A stretch of 64,000 bases of DNA from JAJFIE01 sp964344255 (GCA_964344255.1 CAYFMQ010000001.1:186001-250000), one strand, 5' to 3'; positions 43,454-53,232 are shown, numbered from the stretch's first letter. Numbers and translations are program-made. The notes: a model not told the origin generated them from the sequence alone.

Positions 43454-44353
43454 ATGACCAAACCGTACATATCAATCCTGCCTGACCGGGGCGTCATATC
43501 CGTCACCGGTGATGACGCGCGAACCTTTTTGCAGGGTATCGTTTCCAATGATACGGAAAAGGTCTCATCAGACAGAACCGGTTTCGGCGCTTTCCTCACG
43601 CCCCAAGGCAAGTTCCTGTTTGATTTCTTCATGGCGGAGCATGACGGACAAATCCTTATTGAAACGGATAACGGCCGCATAGAGGAATTCATCAAACGTC
43701 TCAGCCTCTACAAATTACGCGCCAACGTAACACTTACGAACATTACCGAAGGTTATAATGTTGCCGTTGTTTTTGGCGCGGGATCCCTTGAAACCCTTTC
43801 CCTGCCGGCTGAGCCGGGAGCTTGTATCACTTATGGATCCGGCATTGCCTTCACTGACCCGAGACTCAGCGAAGCCGGCGCCCGCCTTATCGTTCCGAGT
43901 AATGATACAGACGACATTCTTAACGATCCGTCTTTTCAGGCCACAGATGCCAAGTCTTATGACCTCCACCGCATCGGCCTGGGACTTCCGGATTCAAGCC
44001 GCGACTTGATCGTTGAAAAATCCGTCTTGCTGGAAAATGGATTTGACGAGCTGAATGGCGTTGACTGGCATAAAGGCTGTTATATGGGCCAGGAAGTGAC
44101 AGCCCGGACAAAACATCGGGGGCTTGTCAAAAAACGCTTGTTGCCTGTGACGATTGAAGGCTCCGCTCCGGAATCCGGAACGCCGATCATGGCAGATGAT
44201 CGTGAAGCTGGGGAAATGCGCTCATCCTGCGGGAACGAGGGCATGGCGCTGATCCGGCTGGATTATCTGGACGAAGCCGCAAACCCCAAATCAACCCTGA
44301 GCGCAGGCCAGGCCGTTATAACGCCCAGGAAGCCCGACTGGATGACGCTTTGA
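43454..44353 (+). CDS. ygfZ: YgfZ/GcvT-family folate-binding Fe-S protein
   Basis: 299 residues. The GcvT-like fold begins ILPDRGVISVTGDDARTFLQGIVSNDT and contains the YgfZ signature KGCYMGQEVTARTKHRG near residue 205, with the conserved Cys of K-G-C-x-G-Q-E. GGAG is eight bases before the ATG. YgfZ proteins bind tetrahydrofolate and support repair or assembly of certain [4Fe-4S] enzymes, such as MiaB and succinate dehydrogenase. The start of the next gene follows its stop directly (TGAATG), so they are likely co-translated. Divergent from the LPS cluster. Confidence 0.92.
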   Translation: MTKPYISILPDRGVISVTGDDARTFLQGIVSNDTEKVSSDRTGFGAFLTPQGKFLFDFFMAEHDGQILIETDNGRIEEFIKRLSLYKLRANVTLTNITEGYNVAVVFGAGSLETLSLPAEPGACITYGSGIAFTDPRLSEAGARLIVPSNDTDDILNDPSFQATDAKSYDLHRIGLGLPDSSRDLIVEKSVLLENGFDELNGVDWHKGCYMGQEVTARTKHRGLVKKRLLPVTIEGSAPESGTPIMADDREAGEMRSSCGNEGMALIRLDYLDEAANPKSTLSAGQAVITPRKPDWMTL

Positions 44354-45091
44354 ATGGGCAATGTGCTGAAAAACCTTTTTAAGCGCGCTTTCCCGGCAGA
44401 CAATATCTCAAACCCCGGTGAGGTTTTTCACCCTGAAGGCTCCCCTGAGTCCGTTTTAAAGGGCATCAACAGCATGTTGCTGCCTGTTACAACGGCTTAT
44501 CGCCTTCGATATCGCCAAAATGGCGCAACGCCGAAGGGTGTGTTCTGGAGTAATCAGGAAAACGTTCGGCAACGTTTTGAGATATTGTGCCGTGTGTTCG
44601 ACCCGGAAGATATTGCCAGGGGTGATTCCACCATTACGGATCTGGGTTGCGGGTATGGCGCCTTGTACGATTTTTTGAAATCTCATCCGATTCTGCGAGG
44701 TGGTGAATACCGGGGCTATGATATCTGCGAAGCATTACTTGATGCTTGTACGACCAGGATCAGGGATCCTCGCGCCTCGTTTCATCATCGGATGTATGTC
44801 AAAGAGCCAGCCGATTATTCCATCGTTTCCGGTACTTTTAATCTGAAACTGGAAGCCAATGAGGCAGATTGGCTTACCTATACCCAAATGTCACTTAAAC
44901 ACCTGTGGGGAAAAACAAACAAAGCACTTGCCTTCAACATGCTCGATATTGCCGAAGCCGAGCCCATGGACGGCTTGTATTACGCCGTTCCGGAAGACTT
45001 CGAAGCATTCTGTAGGGAAAACATGTCCAAGAACGTGGAAATCGTCACAAACTACGGTCTGCCTGATTTCACCGTATTTGTTCGCCGTTAA
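44354..45091 (+). CDS. SAM-dependent class I methyltransferase
   Basis: 245 residues. The SAM-binding motif I is ITDLGCGYGALYDFL (about residues 94-108), followed by the acidic end of strand 2 in YRGYDICEALLDACT and a motif near SIVSGTFNLKLEAN. The N-terminal 90 residues are not a standard domain and may bind the acceptor. It shares a TGAATG junction with ygfZ, and its ribosome site lies inside that gene and is weak. Its substrate is unknown. The convergent ppdK gene ends nine bases downstream. Confidence 0.78.
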   Translation: MGNVLKNLFKRAFPADNISNPGEVFHPEGSPESVLKGINSMLLPVTTAYRLRYRQNGATPKGVFWSNQENVRQRFEILCRVFDPEDIARGDSTITDLGCGYGALYDFLKSHPILRGGEYRGYDICEALLDACTTRIRDPRASFHHRMYVKEPADYSIVSGTFNLKLEANEADWLTYTQMSLKHLWGKTNKALAFNMLDIAEAEPMDGLYYAVPEDFEAFCRENMSKNVEIVTNYGLPDFTVFVRR

Positions 45092-45100
45092 GCGAATGCG

Positions 45101-47764
45101 TCATTTCTTCTGGCGTAGGGTAGCCTGGGCCGCCGCCAGGCGGGCAATTGGCACTCGATAGGGCGAGCAGGACACATAATCCAGACCGACATCCTGACAA
45201 AAAGCAACGGATGCAGGGTCGCCTCCGTGCTCACCACAAATACCCATTTTCATGTCCGGACGCACGGATCGGCCTCGCTCGACGCCAATCCGGACCAGTT
45301 CGCCAACGCCGCTCTGATCGATGGTGACAAACGGATCGTCCGTTAACACGCCCTTTCCGTAGTAGTCATCCAGGAACGACCCGGCATCATCGCGTGAGAA
45401 ACCGAAACAGGTCTGTGTCAGGTCATTAGTGCCGAAGCTGAAGAATTCAGCCGATTCAGCAATTTCGTCAGCACGCAACGCGGCACGTGGCAATTCCACC
45501 ATGGTGCCGACCATGTATTTAAGATCAGTCTCAGTTTCGGCCATGACCTCATTTGCCACACGCTCAACCATTTGTTTGAAGAAATCAAATTCCCGCTTGT
45601 TCATGATCAGGGGAATCATGACTTCCGGTTCCGCTCTGCCGCCATTTTCATGCACGGCCGCTGCCGCTTCAAAAATGGCGCGGGCCTGCATCTCGTAGAT
45701 TTCGGGATAGGTCAGGCCAAGGCGGCAACCACGATGCCCCAACATGGGATTGACTTCGTATAGTTCGGCTGCCCGTTCCTTGACGGCTGCAAGACTCACA
45801 CCAGCCGCATCGGCTACTTCCTGCATTTCCTCATCGCCGTGGGGGATGAACTCGTGCAACGGTGGATCGAGCAGCCGGATGGTGACCGGCAGACCATTCA
45901 TGATTTCAAATAGCTCTTTAAAATCCTCCCGCTGGTAGGGAAGCAGCTTGTCTACGGCGGCCCGGCGCGCCTGTTCATCCTTGGCGAGGATCATTTCACG
46001 CATATGAATGATCCGTTCAGGCTCGAAGAACATGTGTTCTGTCCGGCTAAGTCCGATCCCTTCGGCACCGAACTTGCGGGCGGTTTCAGCATCTACCGGC
46101 GTTTCAGCATTGGCTCGTACGCCGAGGGTCCTGATCTCATCCACCCATTCCATTAAGTCGGCAAAAGCGCCCGTCAGTTCCGGCAGGATCATATCCACAG
46201 CGCCCGCCATGACCTCGCCATTGGTGCCGTCCAGCGTTATCACATCGCCTTCATGGTATTCCTGCCCCAGGGCCTTGAACATCTTGTGTTCATAGTCAAC
46301 AGCCAGATCGCCCGCACCGGAGACGCAGGGTTTGCCCATACCACGGGCAACGACCGCAGCATGGGACGTCATGCCGCCGCGGGAGGTAAGAACGCCTTGG
46401 GACACATGCATGCCACTGATGTCTTCCGGGCTGGTTTCCGTCCGGACCAGAATGACCTTTTCACCGTTCGCGGCCCAAAGCTCCGCATCCTTGGAGTTAA
46501 AGACGATCCGTCCTGTTGCAGCGCCAGGCGATGCAGGAAGGCCCTTGCCGATGACAGTCCGCTCGGCCGCAGGGTCAAGCATGGGGTGCAAAAGCTGATC
46601 GAGCTGGTTGGGATCAATGCGATTGACCGCCTCATCCCGGTCGATAATACCCTCCCTGACCAGATCAAGGGCAATCTCGAGGGAAGCCTTGGCCGTGCGT
46701 TTCCCACCCCGGGTCTGGAGCATCCACAATTTACCCTGCTGGACCGTGAACTCCATGTCCTGCATGTCTTTGTAGTGATGCTCCAGCACTTCGCGAACCT
46801 TGCACAATTCCCCGAAGACTTCAGGCATAGTTTCTTCCATGGAAGGAAGATCACTCCCCTGCGTCAGTTTCTCGTCATTGGTGAGCGGCTGCGGCGTGCG
46901 GATGCCGGCGACCACATCCTCGCCCTGGGCATTAACCAGGAATTCGCCATAGAAATGGTTTTCGCCCGTCGATGGGTTGCGGGTGAAACACACCCCCGTT
47001 GAACAGTCATCGCCCATGTTTCCGAAGACCATGGCCTGGACGTTAACGGCCGTACCCCAATCTTCAGAAATGTTGTGCAAGCGGCGATAGACCGTCGCCC
47101 GCGTATTCATCCAACTACCGAAGACTGCACCGACAGCGCCCCAAAGCTGCTCAACCGGATCCTGCGGGAACGGTTTTCCAAGCTCGCTTTCAACGGCGCG
47201 TTTGTAATCGACGATGACATCCTTCCAGTCGTCACCGCTAAGGTCCGTATCGAGGCTCGCATCAAGCCGCAGTTTGTGATCTTCAAGGATGTCTTCGAAA
47301 ACGTGATGCTCGACGCCCAGGACAACATCTCCGAACATCTGGATAAATCGGCGATAACTGTCATAGGCAAACCGGGCATCACCACTTGCAGCAGACAGGG
47401 CCTCAACCGTTTCATCGTTCAGGCCGAGGTTGAGCACCGTATCCATCATACCGGGCATAGAAGCACGCGAGCCAGAGCGGACGGAAACAAGCAGGGGTTT
47501 TTCGGTGCCGCCAAAACTTGCGCCCAAGGTTTTTTCCATTTTCTGCATGGCAGCCGTAAGTTCGGCGTCCAGGCCTTCAGGATAAGTCTTGTCGTTGGCC
47601 GTATAGTAATTGCAGACCTCAGTCGTGATCGTGAACCCTGGAGGCACCGGAATACCCAGTGAAGACATTTCCGCCAGATTAGCGCCTTTCCCGCCCAGGA
47701 GATCTCTCATCTGAGCATTGCCTTCGGCTTTGCCATCGCCAAAAACGTAAATCCACTTGCTCAT
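45101..47764 (-). CDS. ppdK: Pyruvate, phosphate dikinase
   Basis: 887 residues from the ATG at 47764; a TTG six bases earlier is in frame. Domain order is N-terminal ATP-grasp (GGKGANLAEMSSLGIPVPPGFTITTE), a swivel domain with the phospho-His in GGMTSHAAVVARGMGKPC, and the C-terminal PEP/pyruvate barrel with IGLSRTEHMFF, HRGCRLGLTYPEIYEMQ and GICGEHGGDPA. Full length. It interconverts pyruvate plus ATP and phosphate with PEP, allowing gluconeogenesis from C3 acids. It is last in glyQ-glyS-ppdK on the minus strand, six bases after glyS. This gene order is common in alphaproteobacteria. Confidence 0.96.
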   Translation of the reverse strand: MSKWIYVFGDGKAEGNAQMRDLLGGKGANLAEMSSLGIPVPPGFTITTEVCNYYTANDKTYPEGLDAELTAAMQKMEKTLGASFGGTEKPLLVSVRSGSRASMPGMMDTVLNLGLNDETVEALSAASGDARFAYDSYRRFIQMFGDVVLGVEHHVFEDILEDHKLRLDASLDTDLSGDDWKDVIVDYKRAVESELGKPFPQDPVEQLWGAVGAVFGSWMNTRATVYRRLHNISEDWGTAVNVQAMVFGNMGDDCSTGVCFTRNPSTGENHFYGEFLVNAQGEDVVAGIRTPQPLTNDEKLTQGSDLPSMEETMPEVFGELCKVREVLEHHYKDMQDMEFTVQQGKLWMLQTRGGKRTAKASLEIALDLVREGIIDRDEAVNRIDPNQLDQLLHPMLDPAAERTVIGKGLPASPGAATGRIVFNSKDAELWAANGEKVILVRTETSPEDISGMHVSQGVLTSRGGMTSHAAVVARGMGKPCVSGAGDLAVDYEHKMFKALGQEYHEGDVITLDGTNGEVMAGAVDMILPELTGAFADLMEWVDEIRTLGVRANAETPVDAETARKFGAEGIGLSRTEHMFFEPERIIHMREMILAKDEQARRAAVDKLLPYQREDFKELFEIMNGLPVTIRLLDPPLHEFIPHGDEEMQEVADAAGVSLAAVKERAAELYEVNPMLGHRGCRLGLTYPEIYEMQARAIFEAAAAVHENGGRAEPEVMIPLIMNKREFDFFKQMVERVANEVMAETETDLKYMVGTMVELPRAALRADEIAESAEFFSFGTNDLTQTCFGFSRDDAGSFLDDYYGKGVLTDDPFVTIDQSGVGELVRIGVERGRSVRPDMKMGICGEHGGDPASVAFCQDVGLDYVSCSPYRVPIARLAAAQATLRQKK

Positions 47765-47770
47765 TTGCAA

Positions 47771-49852
47771 TTACCCTTCAATACGAGAGAAATCGGCAAC
47801 CGGGTCCATGGCATGGCGCACCAGTGCCAGGAGATTCAACCGGTTTTCCCGGAGCGTTGCGTCGTCACAGTTGACGGTCACATGGTCAAAGAACGCATCA
47901 ACCAGGGGCCTGGCCGTGGCCAGCACCGACATGGCGTCCTGGAAATTTTCATCCATGAGAGCCTTCAGGATATCCGCTTCCGCAGCCACAAGATGACTAA
48001 GCAGGGCCGTTTCCTCATCCTGCTCAAGCGCCGATGCATCCACATTGCGGTTGTAGGTGCAGCCGTCCTTCTTCTCCTCGATGCGCAGAATGTTGGCGGC
48101 ACGTTTGTAGGCCGTCAGCAGGTTGGCGCCGTCTTCGGTATCGAGGAATGCTTTCAGGGCATCGACCCGGGCCAACAGCCGGACCAGATCGTCTTCGCGC
48201 CCGCCGCCTTTTTTCTCAACGGCAAATACGGCGTCGATCAGGTCGTGGCGGACGCCCTGCCCACGCAAGTGAACTTTCAGGCGGTCGGCGAAGAAATCGA
48301 GAAGGTCTCCAGAATCACAGGTAAATCCTTCGATATCTTCGTAAAGAGTACCTACGGCGGCAAACACTTCAGCAAGATTGATCCTCAGATTATTCTCGAT
48401 AATCAAACGGATCACACCAAGGGCAGCACGGCGAAGGGCAAACGGATCCTTTGACCCCGTCGGTTTTTCATCAATGCCGAAGAAACCGACCAACGTATCG
48501 ATCTTGTCTGCGAGCGAGACACAAACACTCACCGGTCTTGTCGGGCACATGTCATTGGGGCCCTGCGGTGCATAATGTTCGGCGATGGCTTCGGCGACAT
48601 CGGTGTTCTCACCGTCATTCAGCGCGTAATAGCGGCCCATGACGCCCTGCAGTTCGGGGAACTCGCCCACCATGCCAGTGGACAGGTCCGCTTTGGCAAG
48701 GCGCGCGGCGGAACGCACCATGTCCTTGTCCGCGCCCGGAACGGAGGACGACAAATCAGCCGCCAACGCCTGAACGCGGTCAACCTTCTCATCCAGGTTA
48801 CCGAGCTTGGCGTGGAACACCCGATCTTTCAGCGCCGGCGCGCGTGAGGCTAGTGATTGTTTCCTGTCCGTATCCCAGAAGAACCGGGCGTCGGAGAGCC
48901 GTGCGCTCAAAACCCGCTCGTTACCGGCGATTACCTGTTTGCCGCCATCAACCGTTTCCGTGTTGGCGACAACGATAAAGCGGTTGGCGAAGTTGCCATC
49001 TTTGTCCAAGCAGGAGAAATACTTCTGATGCGAGCGCATGGAGGTGACCAGAACCTCGGGCGGCAGGTCCATGAACTGATTATCGATCTTGCCCATGAGG
49101 ACAACCGGCCATTCCACCAGACCGGCGACTTCATTAAGCAACCCCGGGTCGTCCTTTACCGCCAGCCCTTCCTCCGCCGCCAGTTCTGATGCTTTCGCCT
49201 GGATCAGTTCACGTCGTTCATCGGGGTCGACCATGACCTTGGCGTCACGGAGTTTGTCCTGATAGTCGGTGAAATTCGTAACGGTGATAGGATCTGGTGA
49301 CAGGAAACGGTGGCCGGCAGTTTGGTCGCCGGCAATCGACGAACCAAAAACTGCCGCTAACGCCTGTCCATTAAAGACACAGAGCATACCCTGAATTGGC
49401 CTGACCCAACGCAGGTCGTAATCGGCCCAACGCATGGATTTGGGCCAGGAAAGTGATGACAGAGCGCCCGTGATGACATCCGGCAGAACTTCCGCAGAAG
49501 CAGTTCCCTTCTTCTCAATCACGGCGAAGTAGAACTCACGGCCTTTGATTTCGCGTTTCTCGCATTGTTCCAGCGTCAAACCGCCGAGTGAGCCGAGAAA
49601 ACCCTGGATGGCTTTGTCCGGTGCATCCGTTGCCGGGCCCTTGCGTTCTTCGGAAATATCCGGTGTGCTTTCCGGGATATTATCGGCGACGAAGACAAGG
49701 CGGCGCGGCGTCACATAAGTACGCGCATTATCGAAATCGAGACCGGCGGCCTTCAGGCCATCGCACATGAGGCGTTTAAGATCGTCTGCAGCGCGCGCCT
49801 GCATGCGGGCGGGGATTTCTTCGGACAGGATTTCAAGCAGCAGTTCAGGCAT
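47771..49852 (-). CDS. glyS: Glycine-tRNA ligase beta subunit
   Basis: 693 residues from the ATG at 49852, which has GGGGAG seven bases upstream inside the end of glyQ; an ATG at 49867 is in frame but starts in the middle of that site. The start MPELLLEILSEEIPARMQ is the standard GlyS N-terminus, and AFVAD-type, VEWPVVLMG, PPEVLVTSMRSHQKYF and the C-terminal anticodon-binding domain (VDAFFDHVTVNCDDATLRENRLNLL, with FDHV) are present. Forms the alpha2-beta2 bacterial enzyme with GlyQ. Overlaps glyQ by eight bases. Confidence 0.96.
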   Translation of the reverse strand: MPELLLEILSEEIPARMQARAADDLKRLMCDGLKAAGLDFDNARTYVTPRRLVFVADNIPESTPDISEERKGPATDAPDKAIQGFLGSLGGLTLEQCEKREIKGREFYFAVIEKKGTASAEVLPDVITGALSSLSWPKSMRWADYDLRWVRPIQGMLCVFNGQALAAVFGSSIAGDQTAGHRFLSPDPITVTNFTDYQDKLRDAKVMVDPDERRELIQAKASELAAEEGLAVKDDPGLLNEVAGLVEWPVVLMGKIDNQFMDLPPEVLVTSMRSHQKYFSCLDKDGNFANRFIVVANTETVDGGKQVIAGNERVLSARLSDARFFWDTDRKQSLASRAPALKDRVFHAKLGNLDEKVDRVQALAADLSSSVPGADKDMVRSAARLAKADLSTGMVGEFPELQGVMGRYYALNDGENTDVAEAIAEHYAPQGPNDMCPTRPVSVCVSLADKIDTLVGFFGIDEKPTGSKDPFALRRAALGVIRLIIENNLRINLAEVFAAVGTLYEDIEGFTCDSGDLLDFFADRLKVHLRGQGVRHDLIDAVFAVEKKGGGREDDLVRLLARVDALKAFLDTEDGANLLTAYKRAANILRIEEKKDGCTYNRNVDASALEQDEETALLSHLVAAEADILKALMDENFQDAMSVLATARPLVDAFFDHVTVNCDDATLRENRLNLLALVRHAMDPVADFSRIEG

Positions 49853-50750
49853 CGCTGCTCTCCCCATTCTCGTGGATCTCGACCCATTGCTCGCAACAGG
49901 CTTTCGACAGCGCCCGAACCCGGCCGATATAGGCGGCGCGTTCGGTCACGCTGATAACCCCGCGGGCGTCGAGCAGGTTGAACAGATGGCTTGCCTTCAG
50001 GCACTGGTCATAAGCGGGCAAGGGCTTGCGGGCGTCGAGAATACGGGCGCATTCCTTTTCCGCATCCTCGAAATGACGGCGCAGCATATCCGTGTCAGCG
50101 ATCTCGAAGTTGTAGGCCGAATGTTGCTGCTCGTTTTCAAGAAACACGTCGCCGTAGGTCTTGCCGCCCTTGTCCTTGTCAACGCCGTCCCAGTCCAGGT
50201 CATACACATTCTCGATGCCCTGGACGTACATGGCGAGCCGCTCAAGCCCATAGGTCAGTTCAACCGGCACCGGCGAACAGTCCATGCCGCCGACCTGCTG
50301 GAAATAAGTGAACTGGGTCACTTCCATGCCGTCACACCAAACTTCCCAGCCAAGCCCCCAGGCGCCCAGCGTCGGGCTTTCCCAGTCGTCCTCGACGAAA
50401 CGAATATCATGCAGGTCAGGATCGATACCGATATGGCGCAGACTTTCCAGGTACATGTCCTGGATGTTGTCCGGTGACGGCTTCATGATCACCTGGAACT
50501 GATAGTAATGCTGCAACCGGTTGGGGTTTTCGCCATAGCGTCCGTCCGTGGGCCGGCGCGAAGGCTGGACGTAAGCCGCATTCCAGACATCGGGCCAGAG
50601 TGAGCGTAGCGTCGTCGCTGGATGAAAGGTGCCGGCGCCCACTTCGACATCAAAGGGCTGCACGATAACGCAACCGCGTTCGGCCCAGAACGTCTGGAGT
50701 CCCAGGATGATCGATTGGAAACAGGTGTCTTTGTTGGCCCCGTTGGACAT
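49845..50750 (-). CDS. glyQ: Glycine-tRNA ligase alpha subunit
   Basis: 301 residues, the normal GlyQ length. Class II catalytic segments are visible: FWAERGCVIVQPFDVEVGAGTFHPATTLRSL, PNRLQHYYQFQVIMKPSP, DDWESPTLGAWGLGWEVW and GLERLAMYVQG (motif 3). It binds glycine and ATP and joins the beta subunit for tRNA charging. First gene of the glyQ-glyS-ppdK set; the ribosome site before the ATG is weak. The 109 bases before it hold no gene. Confidence 0.96.
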   Translation of the reverse strand: MSNGANKDTCFQSIILGLQTFWAERGCVIVQPFDVEVGAGTFHPATTLRSLWPDVWNAAYVQPSRRPTDGRYGENPNRLQHYYQFQVIMKPSPDNIQDMYLESLRHIGIDPDLHDIRFVEDDWESPTLGAWGLGWEVWCDGMEVTQFTYFQQVGGMDCSPVPVELTYGLERLAMYVQGIENVYDLDWDGVDKDKGGKTYGDVFLENEQQHSAYNFEIADTDMLRRHFEDAEKECARILDARKPLPAYDQCLKASHLFNLLDARGVISVTERAAYIGRVRALSKACCEQWVEIHENGESSDA

Positions 50751-50859
50751 GTGCCCGGCTCTTTCAACTGTGTGTGGCAGTCGTTTATATGCAGCGCAAC
50801 ATAACCAGCCGTATAAGGCGGGTCAACACGGCTCAAACAGGCTCTGAAAATGAAGGCCG

Positions 50860-51150
50860 TCAGCCGGGATAGGGGCAGTTTTCCCGGCCACAGGAACGTG
50901 CTCCGCTGGCGGCTACATAGGAGCCGCAAACCTTGCATTCGATCATCGTTTCCACATCGTCAGCACCCGATGCGGACGAGGACCGTTGCGTCGAAGCAGT
51001 AGCGGAACCGCCCGATTTCCGGGGGCTGGAGCCGCTTTTGGCTTGCTGTTGATTGCGTTGCTGCAACCGTCCTAGCCAACGGAAACCATAGATCACAAGA
51101 GCGATGGCAACGGCGGTAAACAGGAGCTTGGGAAGTGAAAATCCGAACAT
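50860..51150 (-). CDS. Small membrane protein with zinc-ribbon tail (PP0621-like)
   Basis: 96 residues. One N-terminal membrane helix (LPKLLFTAVAIALVIYGFRWLG) is followed by a Ser/Arg/Gln-rich linker of about 45 residues and a C-terminal four-cysteine knuckle, CKVCGSYVAASGARSCGREN then CPYPG. The layout is that of small membrane-anchored zinc-ribbon proteins found near glyQ in alphaproteobacteria. The linker is likely disordered in the cytoplasm. Function unknown. On the same strand as, and between, the S49 peptidase gene upstream and glyQ downstream. Confidence 0.75.
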   Translation of the reverse strand: MFGFSLPKLLFTAVAIALVIYGFRWLGRLQQRNQQQAKSGSSPRKSGGSATASTQRSSSASGADDVETMIECKVCGSYVAASGARSCGRENCPYPG

Positions 51151-51213
51151 GGTCGATCTTTTAGGGGTCTAGGGGCCGCCGGGTCAAGGCTTTAGCTGAA
51201 ACAGGATAATTCA

Positions 51214-52062
51214 TCAAAGGCCGAATCGACCCCAGAAGAAACGCTCTTCGACAGCGGCGATCAGATCATCGGCCCATAAACCGGGACCATGCGTTTCGCC
51301 GCCAGGCAACCTGCCACCCCTGAAGCTCCACCAGGGTTTCTTGGGGCTGACGATCTTGAAACGGACATCATCACCGAAACGGTCCTTCATGACGGCCCGC
51401 AAATCACCGATGCCGTCGATCAGGCCCAGTTCCTGCGCACGGCGTCCGGACCAGATTTCGCCACTGAACAGGACGTCCTCGCCCGCTTTCAACCGGCCTC
51501 CCCGGCGTGTCTTGACCGCCTGTTGGAAGTTTTCATGCATTTCATTCTGCAGGGACTTGAGGCGCTCGACATCTTCAGGATCCTCCTCGCGAAACGGATC
51601 GAGCATGGACTTGCGGTCCCCGGCGGTATGGAGCCGGCGTTCCACGCCGATCTTTTCCATCAGGCCGGTAAAGCCGAAACCTGAACTGAGAACGCCGATG
51701 GAACCGATGATGGAATTCTCATCGGCATATATCTCATCGGCCGCCAGCGTCAGCCAGTACCCCCCGGATGCGGCGACATCTTCGGCAAAGGCGATGACCG
51801 GAACATCCTTTTCCCGCGCCAGCTGCCTGATACGGCGGCAGATCATGGCGGACTGAACCGGTGAGCCGCCGGGTGAATTGATCACCAGGGCCACCGCCGA
51901 CAATCCACGCAACCGGAAAGCGCGGTTAAACGTCGACGCCAGGGCGTTCAGGGACAATCCCCGGCGGAAACTGCCAACCTGGCCAATAACGCCGCTTAAG
52001 CGAACCACGCCAACAACTGGAGGCTTGCGCCCGACAAAAGGTATTTTGGATAAAATGCCCAT
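51214..52062 (-). CDS. S49-family serine peptidase (SohB/SppA-like)
   Basis: 282 residues. The nucleophile is the Ser in DVAASGGYWLTLAADEIYADE, with the oxyanion region VINSPGGSPVQSAMI upstream and the general-base Lys expected in the VKTRRGGRLKAGEDVLFSGEIW segment. NSIIGSIGVLSSGFGF follows the nucleophile, as in SohB and SppA. No clear N-terminal membrane anchor is present, although residues 10-25 are moderately hydrophobic, so it may be cytoplasmic or membrane-associated. It degrades signal-peptide or membrane-protein fragments. Minus strand, 63 bases upstream of the zinc-ribbon gene. Confidence 0.88.
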   Translation of the reverse strand: MGILSKIPFVGRKPPVVGVVRLSGVIGQVGSFRRGLSLNALASTFNRAFRLRGLSAVALVINSPGGSPVQSAMICRRIRQLAREKDVPVIAFAEDVAASGGYWLTLAADEIYADENSIIGSIGVLSSGFGFTGLMEKIGVERRLHTAGDRKSMLDPFREEDPEDVERLKSLQNEMHENFQQAVKTRRGGRLKAGEDVLFSGEIWSGRRAQELGLIDGIGDLRAVMKDRFGDDVRFKIVSPKKPWWSFRGGRLPGGETHGPGLWADDLIAAVEERFFWGRFGL

Positions 52063-52119
52063 AATGTAAGAAGATACGCCTGTGACGGGATCATCGCAAT
52101 CCGTTAGATACGGTTCGGC

Positions 52120-52866
52120 TTACAAGGTGATGCTTACCGCATGCCGCAATACACCATCGGCATCAGGCGTATATTTGCCGTCTTCTTCGTGAAGGATCAT
52201 CCCCGGCAACAGCTCAAGCGGCGCGTTCACGCCTTTTCGCGCCTGTATCAGCAAGCGCTTGGCCGGTTTTTCCATTCCCGGCCCCGGCCAGAGGGGAAAG
52301 ATGCGAATGTCGCCGAACCGCCCCTGCAAAGCCGTCAGAATACCGGTCAGGCGATCGGCCCTGTGAACCATCGTAAACGTCCCCTTGGGCTTGAGCACAC
52401 TCGAAGCAAACGCGATCCAGGGTTCAATCCCGGCCGGGCTTTCAATCATTGCCGTTGCGCGGACCGGATCTGGCGGCGGGTTACCCGATTGCGCCGCCAT
52501 GAAGGGCGGATTGGCCATGACATGGTTGAACTGGCTTTCGTAGATTCCATCCGGCGGAACCATCACATCGCCCTGGATAATCCTGATCCGGTCGTTCAGG
52601 TCATTGGCGTTTACATTCCTATCAGCCAGCCGGACCATTTCAGGCTGTAATTCCAAGCCTAACACCGTAACACCAGGAACACGAACGGCAAGGCAGAGTG
52701 CGGCAGCACCCGTTCCACAACCAATATCGAGAATTGTATCACCGTCGACGGCAGGAACAGCCGCGGCCAGGAATATGGGATCAATGGCCACCCGATAGCC
52801 TTTTGTGGCCTGATGGAGAACGACCCGGCCATCAAGCAATTTATCAAGGCTTACGTCTTCGGTCAT
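52120..52866 (-). CDS. tRNA1(Val) adenine-37 N6-methyltransferase-like protein
   Basis: 248 residues. SAM motif I is ILDIGCGTGAAALCLAVRVPG, motif IV is VMANPPFMA (N-P-P-F, typical of N6-adenine methyltransferases of the TrmN6/YfiC group), and the start VSLDKLLDGRVVLHQATKGYRVAIDPIFLAAAV is the family entry. It should methylate A37 of tRNA-Val1 or a similar base. GGAAAT lies just before the ATG. Followed by DUF2007 on the same strand upstream (21 bases). The C-terminus has the usual RLLIQARKG strand. Confidence 0.86.
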   Translation of the reverse strand: MTEDVSLDKLLDGRVVLHQATKGYRVAIDPIFLAAAVPAVDGDTILDIGCGTGAAALCLAVRVPGVTVLGLELQPEMVRLADRNVNANDLNDRIRIIQGDVMVPPDGIYESQFNHVMANPPFMAAQSGNPPPDPVRATAMIESPAGIEPWIAFASSVLKPKGTFTMVHRADRLTGILTALQGRFGDIRIFPLWPGPGMEKPAKRLLIQARKGVNAPLELLPGMILHEEDGKYTPDADGVLRHAVSITL

Positions 52867-52887
52867 ATTTCCAGATAACGTTCTTGG

Positions 52888-53163
52888 TCATGATTTAACA
52901 GGATCCGGCAGCCAGTTCTCAGAGCCTGATTCATCGGAGATGGTTTCAACATCCTGCCCGTACGCAGGCGCCTGGGCAAGAATTTGCCTGGCTTCGGTTT
53001 CGTGTTCTTCCAACACCATGACCCGCCTGGGTATGGCCGCGATGCTGCCTTCCAGGATGCTGGTGTGTGTATCGAACACCATGGCTTTTATACCGGCCTG
53101 CTCAAGCTGGTTGACCAGCCAGGAAAGCAGAACAGGATCATTGGTGCGTGTCAGTTCAATCAT
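52888..53163 (-). CDS. DUF2007 family protein
   Basis: 91 residues with the DUF2007 ferredoxin-like fold: MIELTRTNDPVLLSWLVNQL, EQAGIKAMVFDTHTSILEGSI and PRRVMVLEEHETEARQILAQ, ending in a short acidic tail. These small cytoplasmic proteins were labelled putative signal-transducing, but no function has been proved to my knowledge. Same strand as and just upstream of the methyltransferase gene, a pairing common in alphaproteobacteria. Divergent from the polyprenyl synthase gene. Confidence 0.82.
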   Translation of the reverse strand: MIELTRTNDPVLLSWLVNQLEQAGIKAMVFDTHTSILEGSIAAIPRRVMVLEEHETEARQILAQAPAYGQDVETISDESGSENWLPDPVKS

Positions 53164-53202
53164 GTATCAGGTAATCCTGATCGATTTTGGGCGCTCAAAT
53201 GC

Positions 53203-53232
53203 TTGACCACGTTACGGCCACGTCCCTATGCT
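53203..53232 (+). promoter_or_regulatory. Candidate promoter of the polyprenyl synthase gene
   Basis: TTGACC at 53203-53208 and TATGCT at 53227-53232 are 18 bases apart, about 100 bases before the GTG start at 53333. It is the best sigma70-like pair in the 169-base gap to the divergent DUF2007 gene. Confidence 0.4.
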
